A stretch of DNA of 64,000 nucleotides, taken from positions 6,025,157 through 6,089,156 of the forward strand of contig NC_054391.1 of the NCBI RefSeq assembly GCF_001625195.1, read 5' to 3'. The stretch is from Drechmeria coniospora (taxonomy: Eukaryota > Ascomycota > Sordariomycetes > Hypocreales > Ophiocordycipitaceae). This document shows positions 37,059-48,835 of this stretch, in pieces (position 1 is the stretch's first letter; every line of letters begins with the position of its first letter). A program made the position numbers and the translations under genes. Under the pieces are notes generated by a model, which ran no database searches, was not told the origin of the DNA, and worked only from the letters and a program-made list of their open reading frames with translations.

Positions 37059-37791
37059 GCAACTGCAGGGAACGGACTTCGCAGGCTCGTCGCAGGCCGT
37101 CTCTGCGACTGGAAACGTGTGTATACGTAATTGTGCGTACGAGTACTAGGAGAATAGAGGATGGCGCCAAAGACGACTCGGCGCGGTTCAAGTCGTACTA
37201 GTCCCCATACATATGCAGTGACATCAACATCAATCAAGTATAATTAATTTCGGCCGCTTGACTTTTCGATGCCGGGTTGTCGCATGCATCGGTCAATGAA
37301 GTGTTTGAATGCAACATTTCGTAAGGAGCCCCCATGTCGACGGCTTGGGGGAGGCAGTTGCCTATGTAGCCAAGTACTTCGTACACGCCATGTGTACAGT
37401 GAGGTGAGGGATCTGATGTCGCTGCTATAGAGGGGCAAACTCACCACCTGAGGCGCCTAATTAAACCTACCTCCGCCCAGAATACTTGGACCTTGGCCCA
37501 GCCGAACCGAACCTTGGCCTCGACCTTGTGACACTTCCTTTCCGACCTGGCAAGGGCTGAACAACGGCGCGACAATCAATCCGTCTGCTACCCCATCAGC
37601 CTTGCTTACCCTCCTCACCCCGTGCCGCGCCACTTCCCTTGCGGGCGCCGATACCAATCCACGCTCGACCATAGCCCGACGACTCCTCCGCCATCAGGCC
37701 TCCATCCTGCCAAGCTTGCTCATGCCCAAGCTGCCCACCGGCAATCTAGCCCGCACCTGCATGTCGCCGACGGTAGAATGATAGCATAACC
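37059..37791. other. Intergenic region between QCR9 and UBR1
   Basis: It contains the QCR9 3' flank and the UBR1 promoter and leader. The last 300 bases are C/T-rich. No gene or repeat island is seen. Confidence 0.5.
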
Positions 37792-39051
37792 ATGGAGGAT
37801 CCGATATCTACCCAGGAGCAGCAGCTCTGCCAGCTTTTGGCCGAGCTCCCAGCCAGATTCAATTATCGCTTCACCGAGGAAGCATCCAGAGAGCTCTTGA
37901 CTAGCCTCTTTTGGTCCCTGAGCGGCGGCAATGCAGAGCATATGCGGCTTCTGGTCCCCTCGGGGAAGCCACCTCCAAGCTTGAAGCTGAGCGATGCTCA
38001 GGGAGCTGTCGAAGGCGCCGAGTACACCGAAGCAGCCCGTGGCAAGCGTTGCGGTCACATATTCAAACCCGGCGAAGCCTCATACATGTGCAGGACCTGC
38101 GGTACCGACGAGACCTGCTGCCTGTGCAGTCGCTGTTTCGATTCGACCGATCACACCGGCCACATGGTTCGCATTCAGATATCGGTCGGCAACAGCGGCT
38201 GCTGCGACTGCGGCGACGATGAAGCGTGGAATAAGCCCCTTTTCTGCACCATACACTCTGACATGCAACAAGCCTCCGCGAAAGGCAAGGGAAAGGAAGC
38301 TGTCGGCGTGCCGGAAGAGCTCGTCACCAATCTGCAAATGACCATCGGGAGAGTTTTTGACTATATTTGCGACGTCATCTCGTGTTCGCCCGAGCAGCTG
38401 CGGCAGTCAAAGACGCAAAAAAAGATTCTGAAAGACGAGGAATCTTCCCGGTTGTCCTCGCGGTACTACGGCGTAGAATCGGAACCCTGCGCCGACTTTG
38501 CACTGATCTTGTGGAACGATGAGAAGCATACCGTTCAGGAGGTTCAGGATCAAGTTGCGCGAGCTTGTCAAAAGTCGAACCATGACGCTTCTCGTGACGC
38601 CTGGGAGACGGATGCCATCGGCCGGAGCATTCTGACGTACACGACGGATATCGATCAGCTGCTGCGCATGGCAAGGATCATGGAAGCCATCCGGGTCACC
38701 GTCACCATCCGATCAGCGAGAGACACCTTTCGAGAGCAGATGTGCGGCGTTCTAGTCGAATGGTTGATTGACATCTCTGGCTGCACCGTCGGACACGACA
38801 ACCAAATCCTCAGACAGACGGTATGTGAGGAGATCATGCGGCCATGGCGGCAAGGCAGCCTTGCTACCCACATGCTGGGACTCATCGATGATGAAGACGA
38901 GGATGACCAAGACCTCGAATCCAGAACAAGACTGCACGGTGTCAACGCGCGCTTCATCCTGGCCTTGCAGACGGCGGCTGGAACCAGGGCCGACTTGGAG
39001 ATTGCCATTGGCGCTGCAGCGATCAACATGCCCGATGACGACGACGACGAT

Positions 39052-39085
<34 letters not shown>

Positions 39086-42000
39086 GCTACGATGACGACG
39101 CCGAGATGGAGGAGGGCGACGACGACCACATCTCCGTCCCCAGTTCGGGCGCTGACGCCGAGAGGGATGAGGATGAGGACGTCTTGATGGTTGACGCGCG
39201 AGGAGGGGATGCGAATGACCTTGGCCTGAACTGGAGCCAGCCCGGCCAGTCCCTTGAAGAAGATGAGGCAACCATGGCAGGGTATCCGCCGCCGCCGCCG
39301 CCGCCGGCCCATCTTCGGACAGCGAACCGCGAGAGAGATGGTACGCCATCGGACTCGGACACGGCAGAGCCGCTCATCGCGCCCGCCATATACGCGAAAG
39401 CCAACGTTGACATCCCCAAGACTCCAGGGAAGACGGAAAGGGTCACCCCTAGGCCCGGCAGGTACTGGCTCGAGACGCCGCCGGTCTACACGCAGCGAGA
39501 CAACGTACCTCCGTCCGAGGATGTTTTCCAGCGTGTTCGCCTCGATTGGCTTCTCCTATTCGATCTACGCATGTGGAAGAAGGTGAGGAATGACCTCCGC
39601 GCCCTGTACATCTCTACGGTGGTGCAGATCCCGGAGTTCAAGCGGATCCTGGCCCTCCGGTTTGCAAGTCTCTACACCATATTGGCTCAGCTCTATCTTG
39701 TGGGTGATCGTGAACCGGATCATTCAATCATCAACCTCTCTCTCCAGATGTTGACGACACCTTCGATTACGGCAGAGGTTGTCGAAAGGGGAAACTTCCT
39801 GAGCAGCCTCTTGGCCATCCTGTACACATTCTTGACCACGCGTCAGGTTGGCCACCCTTGGGACGTCTCTCCCGACGCCGTTCTGGCTTTTGAAAGCGGA
39901 TCTGTAACGAACAGAAGAATGTATCACTTTTACCAGGACCTAAAATTCCTATTCGGCTCGCCTCACGTCCAGGAACGGATCAGATCAGAGCCACGATACC
40001 TCATGCAGTTTCTGGATTTGGTGAAGCTTCATCAATGCATAGGACCAAACGTTCGTGCCGTCGTGGAACATGTCGAGTACGAAGCTGATTCGTGGATAAC
40101 GGCCTCCCTGGTGACGCGACAAATCAACCTCCAAGCTCGAAACCTCGCCGAGGCGTTTCGAAACTGTCCATCGGACGAGATACACCATCTCCAGCGGGCC
40201 ATTCGATTCACGGCGAAGACGGTCATCTTGAACTCCATCGGAGCGGAGCGCCACAGGTTCAAGCAGGCCGAGATCAAGGATGGTGTCAAGTTCAAGACGT
40301 TGACGGACTTTGAATTCGATACCGAGGGAGCCTCGTATGACGTTGTCAAGTTTGTGGTGGAAAAGGATTCCATCAGCTTCCATCATGCCCTGCACTACAC
40401 TCTTTCGTGGCTCATCGAGTGCGCTCGATCGCTTCCGGCGTCCAACGTTCGGACGCTCATGAGCTTCACGGCCCAGGAGCTGAGGTCGAAGCCGAAGCTC
40501 ATGGGACGACCGCAGATACCGAGAAGCGACTACAGCGCCGAAGACTACCTCATGGCGGCCTTTGACTATCCGCTCCGGGTCTGTGCCTGGTTGGCCCAGA
40601 TCAAGGCCAACATGTGGGTGCGCAACGGCATCAGCCTCCGGCACCAGGCCAGCACCTACCGAGGGGTGGGACAGAGAGACGTCTCGCACCATCGAGACAT
40701 CTTTTTGCTGCAGACGGCCATGGTGGTGTGCAACCCAAGCAGGGTGTTGGCCTCCGTCATCGATCGCTTCGGCATGGATGGCTGGGTGAAGGGTCTCTTC
40801 GAGCTCAAGTCGGAGGCCCAGGATGACGCCCAACACCTAGACATCGTCGAGGATGTGATTCATCTGTTGATCGTCCTCCTCAGCGATCGCACTTCTCTGA
40901 TTGCGCCCGAAGACGAGTCCAACGCGCGGGTTCTCGCCATGCGCCGGGATATCATCCACGTGCTATGCTTCAAGCCGCTGTCTTTCAACGAGATTTGCAA
41001 CAAGCTTCCCGAGAAGTATCAAGAGCAGGAAGATTTCCACCGAGTACTCGATGAGATGGCCACGTTCAAGCCTCCCGAGGGGGTTTCTGACGTCGGCACC
41101 TTCGAGCTTCGACACGAGTTCATCGACGAGATTGACCCCTACATTGCCCACTACAACAAGAACCAGCGAGAGGAGTCGGAGATGGCATATCGGAAAAAGA
41201 TGGCCAAGAAAACTGGCAAGCCGATCGAGGACGTCGTGTACGAGCCCAAACAACGAATCATTCCGACGGGGCTTTTCGAACGTCTGGGAGACTTTACCGG
41301 CACCGGCATATTTGCCCAGATCATCTTCTACTCCTTATTATACCCTCTGGTCGCTGAAAAGTTTACCCCGACGGTGCCCTTCACGAGGCTCGAAACGTTC
41401 CTCCAAGTCATCCTGCACCTCATGCTGATTGCGATATTAGAGGACAGAACAGAGGAGGCCGGGGCTCTGTCAGATACCACAAACTCATTTGTGAACACGG
41501 CGCTGACCAGGTTGGCCCGGAGCAACTTCATGCCGAATGCGAACAACTCGAGAACGATTGTCTCTCTCCTGCATCTCATGTCGTCCAAGGAAGAGTTCAA
41601 GTCTGTGCATCCCAAGATAGCCCTCGTTCTCAAGCGACTGAAGCAGAAGCGACCGCAAGCGTTCGAGGCGGCATTTCTGAACCTTGGGCTCTCCGTCGAC
41701 CGGATCGACACGGCGTCTCCTGCCAACAACTCGGCCGAAGAGGAGCGCGAACGGCGTAAGAAGGCCGCCTTGAGCCGCCAAGCCAAGGTAATGGCGCAGT
41801 TCCAGCAGCAGCAGAAGAGCTTCATCGAAAACCAAGGGGGCATCGACTGGGGCTCGGACTTGGAGGACGACGAGGAGAACATGGACCTCGGAGGGGATCG
41901 CAAGCATAATTGGAAATACCCGACCGGTACCTGCATCCTATGCCAGGAAGACGCCGACGATCGGCGTCTCTACGGCACATTTGCTCTCATCAACGAAAGC

Positions 42001-44363
42001 CGCATACTTCGCCAGACGGACTTCCAAGACCCCGACCACGTACGAGAGGCTTCTCAGACACCCTGCAGCCTCGACCGTTCGGCGGAGGATATCCGGCCGT
42101 TTGGCATCGCCAGGGAGAACCGGAAGATGGTGGAGAAGCTGAACCCGCAGGGAGAAGTATTCCTCGCCGAGCGACAGGCGATTGGGAAGGGATGCAGGGG
42201 CGATCTTTCGCGGCCGGGGCCGGTGGCAAGCAGCTGCGGACACATGATGCACTTTCACTGCTTCGAAGTGTACTACGACGCGACCAACAGGCGACACACG
42301 CACCAAATAGCCCGGCACCACCCCGAAGATACGAAGAGGAACGAGTTCGTCTGCCCGCTCTGCAAGGCGCTGGGCAACGCCTTCCTGCCGGTGGCGTGGA
42401 AGGGGCTCGAGGAATCGTATCCCGGGACCCTTCAGCCGAAGTTGCCGTTTGGCGAGTTTTTCGACAAGCAGATGGCGTCGGCCTACTGGCTCGGGGGGAG
42501 CAAGGCTCGCGAGGTCGAGGAGCCGGGACTGCCCATGTTTCAGACGCCGAGCGTGCCGGGCAGCCTGGTTGAGAATCTCAACTTCCCCCCGCCAGACGTC
42601 GAGGCGCCCCAGGCTCTCTGGTCGAGCATATTCCTAAGAGGCCATACGTCGCAGAGGAACACGGGCGCGACGGGCACGGCCGGGACGGCCAACACCGAGC
42701 AGACGGCCAGTTCGGCCAGCAAGGAGACGCTGAACGATCTTGTCTCGGCGTACCAGCGGCTCCGGGATACCCTCCGGGTCAACGGGTTGCACACGAGGCA
42801 CGCGATCGACGCCAACGCCGATCTCGCGAACCTCCTCTACTCGAGCGACACGCTCGTCAGCATCGTCGGCTTCACGATCTCCTCGGTCGAGCTCCAGCAG
42901 CGCGGGATCGAGGCGCGACCGGGGATGACGTTGCTGGGGAAGATACCAGAGCAGGTGCTGACCCATCTGAGGATCCTGTCGGAGACGGCATCGTCGTACA
43001 TGCTGGTCGGCGGGCGGCAGGAGGGGCGCACGAAGCTCATCGGGCACGAATTCCGCAAAGACTGCGAGCGGCAGCACTGCCAGCTGTTCATGTCACGATA
43101 CTTTGGGACGGGAACGCCGGAATCGTGCGGGCCGGTCGACGTGCTCCCGCCGTTGCTGACGGTGGATCCCTTCATCTTCCTCGTCGAGTGCGGCTACGGC
43201 TTGGCGGTGGATCAAGACGCGGACATCACGCACCTGGTCAGGCTGTGCTACTTGGCGGAACTCGTCAAGGTCGTCTACCACATGGGCCGCAACATGCCGG
43301 TGGCCATGTGGCTCGGGGGACTCAAGGATGGGCAGACGGAGGACGCGTCCATCAACGAGTTTGCCGGCTTTGCCCTCGCCATCACGCAGCACAGCATGAC
43401 GTTCCACCTCGCCAAGGGGGCCGACGAGATGGACGACGGGGAAGACAGAGGCTTCCAGCAGCCGGGGGTGAACACGGTGGCGGGGTGGTATTCCTTCGTG
43501 AAGAAGTACGCGCTGACGTTCCTGCGCAAGACGGTGGTTTTCCTGTACGTCAAGTACGGCATAGACTTCAACAGTCAGGCGTCGCCGAATCCGGAAGCCG
43601 ACGAGCTGGACCGGTTGACGGAAGCCCTCCGGCTGCCGACGTTTGACGAAATGTGCGCGTCGCTGTCGCAGCACGGGCCGTCGTTTGGCTGGCCGGACAC
43701 GATGCGGGACCTCGTCGCCGGCTGGATCAAGCACCAAGTCATGTGGCCTGGGTGCTCGAGCGAGGTGAGCCGGTCGGCGCTCGTGAGCCATCCGGGAATC
43801 TACGAGCTGATTGGGCTCCCGAAAACGTACGACACGCTGATCGAGGAGGCGACGCGGAGGAGGTGTCCGACGACGGGCAAGGACCTGACGGACCCTGTGA
43901 TATGCCTGTTCTGCGGCGACCTGTTCTGCAGCCAGAGCACGTGCTGCCAGAAGACGGAGCGGATCGGCAGCGAGAAGGTCAAGCTCGGCGGAGCACAGCA
44001 GCACATGCGCAGGTGAGTGTCACGCTTTCCCACGGCGCAGGCAGCGGAGGATGCTGCGCCGCGATGGCCGTGTCAAGGTTGACAGTGACGGGCAGGTGCC
44101 AGCGCAACATTGGCGTGTTCCTCAACGTCCGAAAATGCTCGACGGTGTACCTTTTCCGGCAGTCAGGGTCGTTCGCGGCGGCGCCGTACATTGACAAGTA
44201 CGGCGAGACGGACCCGCAGCTGCGTCACGGACGACAGCTGTTCCTGAACCAGAAGCGATACGATTCGACGATCCGAAACACGGTGCTGCACCACGGAGTG
44301 CCGAGCCAGATCAGCCGCAAGCTGGAGGCGGAGATTAACAACGGTGGCTGGGACACGCTGTGA
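37792..44363 (+). CDS. UBR1: N-recognin E3 ubiquitin ligase Ubr1
   Basis: Two exons (37792-44012, 44096-44363) encode 2162 aa. The UBR-box zinc finger spans about residues 84-154 (KRCGHIFKPGEASYMCRTCG, then CCLCSRCFDSTDHTGHMV and GCCDCGDDEAWNK). It binds basic N-terminal residues. A ClpS-like N-domain lies near 235-285 (FALILWNDEKHTVQEVQDQV). Residues 415-431 are 17 consecutive Asp. A RING-H2 near 1381-1527 (CILCQEDADD...CGHMMHFHCFEVYY...FVCPLCKALGN) recruits the E2, and a C-terminal zinc-binding autoinhibitory region follows (CPTTGKDLTDPVICLFCGDL). Ubr1 reads N-degrons and ubiquitylates substrates for the proteasome. The last exon join (HMRRCQRNIGVFLNVRKC) is supported by conserved sequence, although the frame hits a stop if the 83-nt intron is retained. 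Confidence 0.96.
39034..39084 (+). repeat. GAY trinucleotide tract encoding 17 aspartates in UBR1
   Basis: Seventeen consecutive GAC/GAT codons, within a longer acidic stretch between the N-domain and the helical middle of UBR1. Mixed GAC and GAT codons argue that the acidity is kept by selection rather than being a fresh slippage product. Confidence 0.85.
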
Positions 44364-46099
44364 GTGACGAGAGACGAGGAGGGCGGCCGAGGCGGTCGGC
44401 GAGCGGTTCATCGTTTGGGAGGGTCTGAATAGAAACAAACGGAGGCGCACCTCCTTGCCGGCGTACGAAGCCGATTCCGAGCGTCGGCGGTGGCATGGCA
44501 ACGAGCGGCGCGTGGAATCAAAAGGGAGGACACGATGCGCCAGATGCAGTGTATTTAGGTAGTAGGTTATTCAACATTGGCCATGGTGCTATCCCAACGT
44601 ACGCACACGTCCCCGGTGCATCAACATGTCCTGCTCCGCATAACATGCACGAACACTTGCACGATGCGGCTCCGGTGCTTCACGTAGGTAAGCATAAGGC
44701 AAGGCGCCGAACTGAGCGACTGTCCTGCCTCTGCAAAACATGTGCAAGCATACGCACAATGAACATGCATGTACGGAGTATCCGTTCTTGAGGCATATTC
44801 AAGCGTACGCACAATGAACATATTCAAGTGTACGCACAATGAACATGCATGTACGGAGTATCTGTACGGAGCACTTATCGACATATTCAAGTGTACTTAA
44901 GTACGCACAATGAACATGCATGTACTCCGTACTAAGGAATACTTGTAAGTACATGTAAGTAAGTACTCTGTCTCTGTGTGTTTGCATGCATACTTATGTG
45001 CCATTGTGTTAAAACAAGTTGTAACTAGCCGACGCACGCCCATGGTTTTGCCATGACAGTGCTCAGCTACGGACAATCCAGCAAAACAGATGGGAAGACA
45101 CCCAGCACGGGGGTCGACATGTATTTCGGCCATGTCCTGCTATGCGGTGATGCTTACAGTTGGCAAACACGCCTGTAGGACAATAACTAGCATCTGCGGA
45201 TACGCGTCTCGCTCGCCCTCCAAGTAAGTAAGTAATATTCTCGTACATGCAAACGCGGATCCAATCGAGGGCGTCTTCGCACAGTACCAGCAGGTACTTT
45301 CGGTGCAGACCGAGTACGTCAAAATGAAAGTATACTGTGCCATTAGGTGCAGGTGTACGGAGTACAAGTAAAGTCCCTACGGTTAGGAGTACATTGTGCA
45401 GTAAGTACTCCGTACATGGAGGTACAAAGGGAGGTGCAGTAAATGTGCATGTAAGTATACAGTGCGTCTCGCTGCTTCAAAGGCACATGAACAAGCCAAC
45501 AGCAGCTGGAAGCCAATCGGAGGAAGAGGAGGGACAGCCAAGGCGCGCTGGTACCGTGCGACCTGAATGGCACGGCACGATGCCGTGTGTGCGTAGGTAG
45601 TGCCCAGTACGGCAGATGTACACGTTCCTACTTACGTGCCTGCTCAGGCAGGCAATCGTTCAACCAAAAACTGTATACTTTCCATCGCACGATTGGAGGT
45701 CGAGCATCATCTGTCGCTGCCAGAGTAGGATTTTTCAGACGGTTCGTGGCGGTGACCCGCCATGCCGAGTCGACGATCGCGATCTGGCCGTGCTGCGGCC
45801 AAAAAGGCAGCGGCGGCCTTAGGTACGTTATGCGCCTGTCCTGGTCCCTTTTCGCACCTTGGTCCTCCCGCCCGTCCTCGCACCGCACCACCATCACGAA
45901 CGACGCACGACGGCAAACGACGACGGCAACGATCGACGGCAAACGACGACGATCGACGACGACGACCTCGGTCCCATCCTCCGCCCCTCTGCCTGTGCCT
46001 CCTCCCTCCCCCACGTCCCCTCCCTGCCTCGAGCGAGGCCTCCACCTCGCCTTTTTCGCGTCCATTTGACGTGAATTTTTCACACCACCGCCGTGCACC
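44364..46099. repeat. Intergenic region with GTAC island and decayed minisatellite
   Basis: After a short GC-rich UBR1 3' flank, about 44540-45640 is a GTAC island with exact 9-mers near 44770, 44850, 44922, 45353 and 45404. It includes a minisatellite-like block at 44751-44930. From about 45700 the sequence becomes GC-rich promoter or leader of NPL6. About 45893-45966 is an ACGACGGCAA-type degenerate tandem repeat. A short ATG frame at 45762 may be an upstream exon or uORF of NPL6. Confidence 0.6.
44751..44930. repeat. Decayed minisatellite of about four copies
   Basis: The core TACGCACAATGAACAT recurs at about 44751, 44806, 44831 and 44902. In three copies it is followed by GCATGTACGGAGTATC or a close variant, and three copies are preceded by a CATATTCAAG element. 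Spacing varies (about 25-70 bases), so it is not a clean array. Confidence 0.75.
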
Positions 46100-47784
46100 A
46101 TGGCGCCCGGCACGAGGATTCGGCTGAAGCTGACGAGAGGCTCCAACACCTCAGAGAGCACCCCCCAGAGCTTTGCGGATCTCGAGGATGAGCCGATGCC
46201 CGACGCCGACGTCGATGGCGCCGCCGGTGCCGACGCTGGCAACGTCGACGATACATCCGAGCACGGCGAGACGGCTGCGCGAGACGACGACGACGACGAC
46301 GATGACGACGACGACGAAGAGGATCGCGAGCGCGCCGCCGACGAGTCGGGCGACGACGACGACGGCAAGGAGGAAGAATCAGCCAAGGAACCGACGCCGC
46401 CGCCGCAGCCCGTCATTCGCAGAAAACGACTTGGCCGTCCGCCGAAGAACAAGCCCCCGGACTGGGATCCGATGGTAACGGTCACCGACGACACCCCTCG
46501 TCGCCGAGGTCGCGGCGGATGGAGGGGTCGCGGCGGTCGCAAGGGGGGTCCGGCCGCGCCCAAGGCCGAGCAGATCATCGACGGCGAGGGAACCGTGGCC
46601 GAGATTGTCAACGACGAGTGCGCCCTCGCCGAGGATGCCGAGGGCGAGGCCAAGGTCGACAAGCTGGGAAACCTCGACGGCGGTCGCGACTACCGGTGCC
46701 GCACCTTTACCGTCCTCGGCCGCGGGAACCGGCTGTACATGCTGTCGACGGAGCCCGCCCGCTGCGTCGGCTTCCGGGACAGCTACCTCTTCTTCACCAA
46801 GCACCGCAAGCTCTACAAGATCATCATCGACGACGACGAGAAGAGGGACATGATTGAGCGCGAGATCATCCCCCACTCCTACAAGGGCCGTTCCATCGGA
46901 ATCGTCACCGCCCGCTCCGTCTTCCGAGAGTTTGGCGCGAGGATCATCGTCGGCGGCCGCCGCATCGTCGACGACTACGGCGTCTCCCAGGCGAGAGCCG
47001 ACGGCGTCGCCGAGGGACAGCTGGCCGATCCGGACGACCACTTCATCCCGGGCGAGCCCTACAACAAGAACCAGTACGTGGCCTGGCACGGCGCCAGCGC
47101 CGTCTACCACACAAACGTGCCCTCCGCCCCCGTCCCGAGCGGCAAGCCCGAATACAAGAAGCGCAAGGTCAACGTCAACGACACCAACTGGATGCTCGAG
47201 CACGCGCGCGAGGCGAGGTAATGAACGACCCGCACCCCCTCCGTCCGCTTGATTTCATGGTCAAGGTGCCTGTCCGTGCGAGTGCTGACGAGCCGTCCTC
47301 CTGCAGCATCTTCAACTCGGGAATCAACGCCATTCGGAAGCAGAACAACGGCGGCGTCTACGACATTCACACCAACGTCATGCAGTACCCAGCCATCATG
47401 CAGCCGACCGTCGCCCGCATAGAGCAGGTGGCGCCGGAGGACGGTGACGGCGCAAAGGGCAGCAGCCACGGCCTGCCCCCGGTATCCGCGAGGCTGTCTC
47501 GAAACTTCCTCGTCACCGACACGTACCTGGAAGCTCCACCGGCCGGCGCCTTCCCCTTGCCGCTGAGCAAGTCAGACCCGTCCGACTTTCTGGCTTCCTT
47601 CCAAGGACTGGCGACGGTGCCTGACGAAATCAAGGATCTGCTGCCTCCAGAATGTCGGGAGGCGTTTGAGAAGACGAGGAGGGAAGACAGGGAGTGGAAA
47701 TCCCGGTGGGGAACCGAGGGCCAATCGACGTCTCGACGAGACCCCATCATCGACAAGGCCATTGTGCCATACAGCATGGCATAG
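46100..47784 (+). CDS. NPL6: Chromatin-remodelling complex subunit Npl6/Rsc7
   Basis: Two exons (46100-47217, 47307-47784) give 531 aa. The ATG at 46100 sits in a strong context (CACCATGG) and starts MAPGTRIRLKLTRGSN. An acidic region follows with about 11 consecutive Asp, then an AT-hook-like and Arg/Gly segment (RRKRLGRPPKNKPPD, RRRGRGGWRGRGGRKGG). The conserved Rsc7/Swp82 core comes next (DYRCRTFTVLGRGNRLYMLS, RCVGFRDSYLFFTKHRKLYK, IPHSYKGRSIGIVTARSVFR). The C-terminal exon contains NSGINAIRKQNNGGVYDIHT and NVMQYPAIMQPT. Npl6 is a subunit of the RSC remodeller, which slides and evicts nucleosomes in the nucleus. The 89-nt intron has GTAATG and CTGCAG ends. A possible 5' exon at 45762 is noted separately. 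Confidence 0.9.
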
Positions 47785-48484
47785 GGTGGATGGCGTAGGG
47801 TGGATGGGACTTCATGTACAGTACTTCCGTCGAGGGCACTGGCCCGACAACGGCTTCATTTATGCTGGCTTCAGGACGCCGTCCGCCAGCCAGGCGTATC
47901 CATTTCCGTGAAACCCCCTTCCCCTTCCCATGCCTAGGTGCCAGAAGAATGCGAACGTGCGATCTGCACCATCAGCAGTCGGACGCCTCCTTGACAGGCG
48001 CCGTGTCGGGCTTGTACAACCAATAGTCAATGCCATGATGCATTCTGTTTCGTCTCGTACGAACGGCGCCGGGGTCATGGCATCGATCCATGGAACCAGA
48101 CAGCCACTCCCGCCATGCCCATGCCCGATTCGCATCCACAATGTCGGGGTCGTCACGTCATCTCGCACTCACGCGGAATAAAGAGGAACCCGAAGTAGTC
48201 TGCAACGCTCCTGATGCTCGTACAGGTTCTTGATACATTGGCCCAGACGCTGTGCCAGGTGTTTGGCCCGTCGCCGTGCGCGTCTACGTCCAAAGTCTCA
48301 CGTCGAGGATGGACGACGCCTCGCCGCGTTGTTCGCAGAGCAAGACCCTGCTCTCCTTTTTGTCCCCGCCCGTATGTCCCTATGTGGTAGAAATGTCGCC
48401 CGCCAGACATCCGCACGATTGTCCTTTTTCAACGGGGAATACACGCAGCCCCTCCTCCGCGTTCGCTCATTCTCGGGGTATCGT
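47785..48484. other. Intergenic region between convergent NPL6 and SSS1
   Basis: It contains 3' flanks of both genes. Short overlapping frames on both strands show no recognisable protein, and there is no GTAC island. Confidence 0.5.
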
Positions 48485-48835
48485 TTACGCAGCGCCGACG
48501 AGGATGTTGTTGATGGGGATGTGGACTGGCCATCGACCACGTTAGCGGGGGCGGACAACTGTAGAGAAAGGCAAGTCCCGTACTCAGCTTGACGACGTAG
48601 CCAACGGTGCCCATGATCAGGAAGCCGATGGCAATGGCCTGCGAGATCTTGATGAACTCCTTCTTATCGGCTGCGGACGGATCCGACTTGTCAGCCCGGC
48701 ACCAATCACGGGAGCCTACAGGCCTTCTTCGTTCTTGAGAAATTACTCACGCTTTTGGCACTTGTTGACGAATTGGACGCCATCCTTGAGGAACTCCCGG
48801 GGGATGTCGATGAGGCCCTCGACCTGGTCTGCCAT
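48485..48835 (-). CDS. SSS1: Sec61 gamma / Sss1 translocon subunit
   Basis: Three exons on the minus strand (48835-48751, 48670-48584, 48525-48485) encode 70 aa. The protein reads MADQVEGLIDIPREFLKDGV, then QFVNKCQKPDKKEFIKISQA, then a single C-terminal membrane helix (IAIGFLIMGTVGYVVKLIHI) and PINNILVGAA. This is the typical tail-anchored SecE/Sec61-gamma family. It clamps the Sec61 channel in the ER membrane for protein import. All introns have GT-AG ends, branch sites such as GCTAAC and CTGAC, and the joins keep the frame. The gene is too fragmented to be seen as one open frame. Confidence 0.95.
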
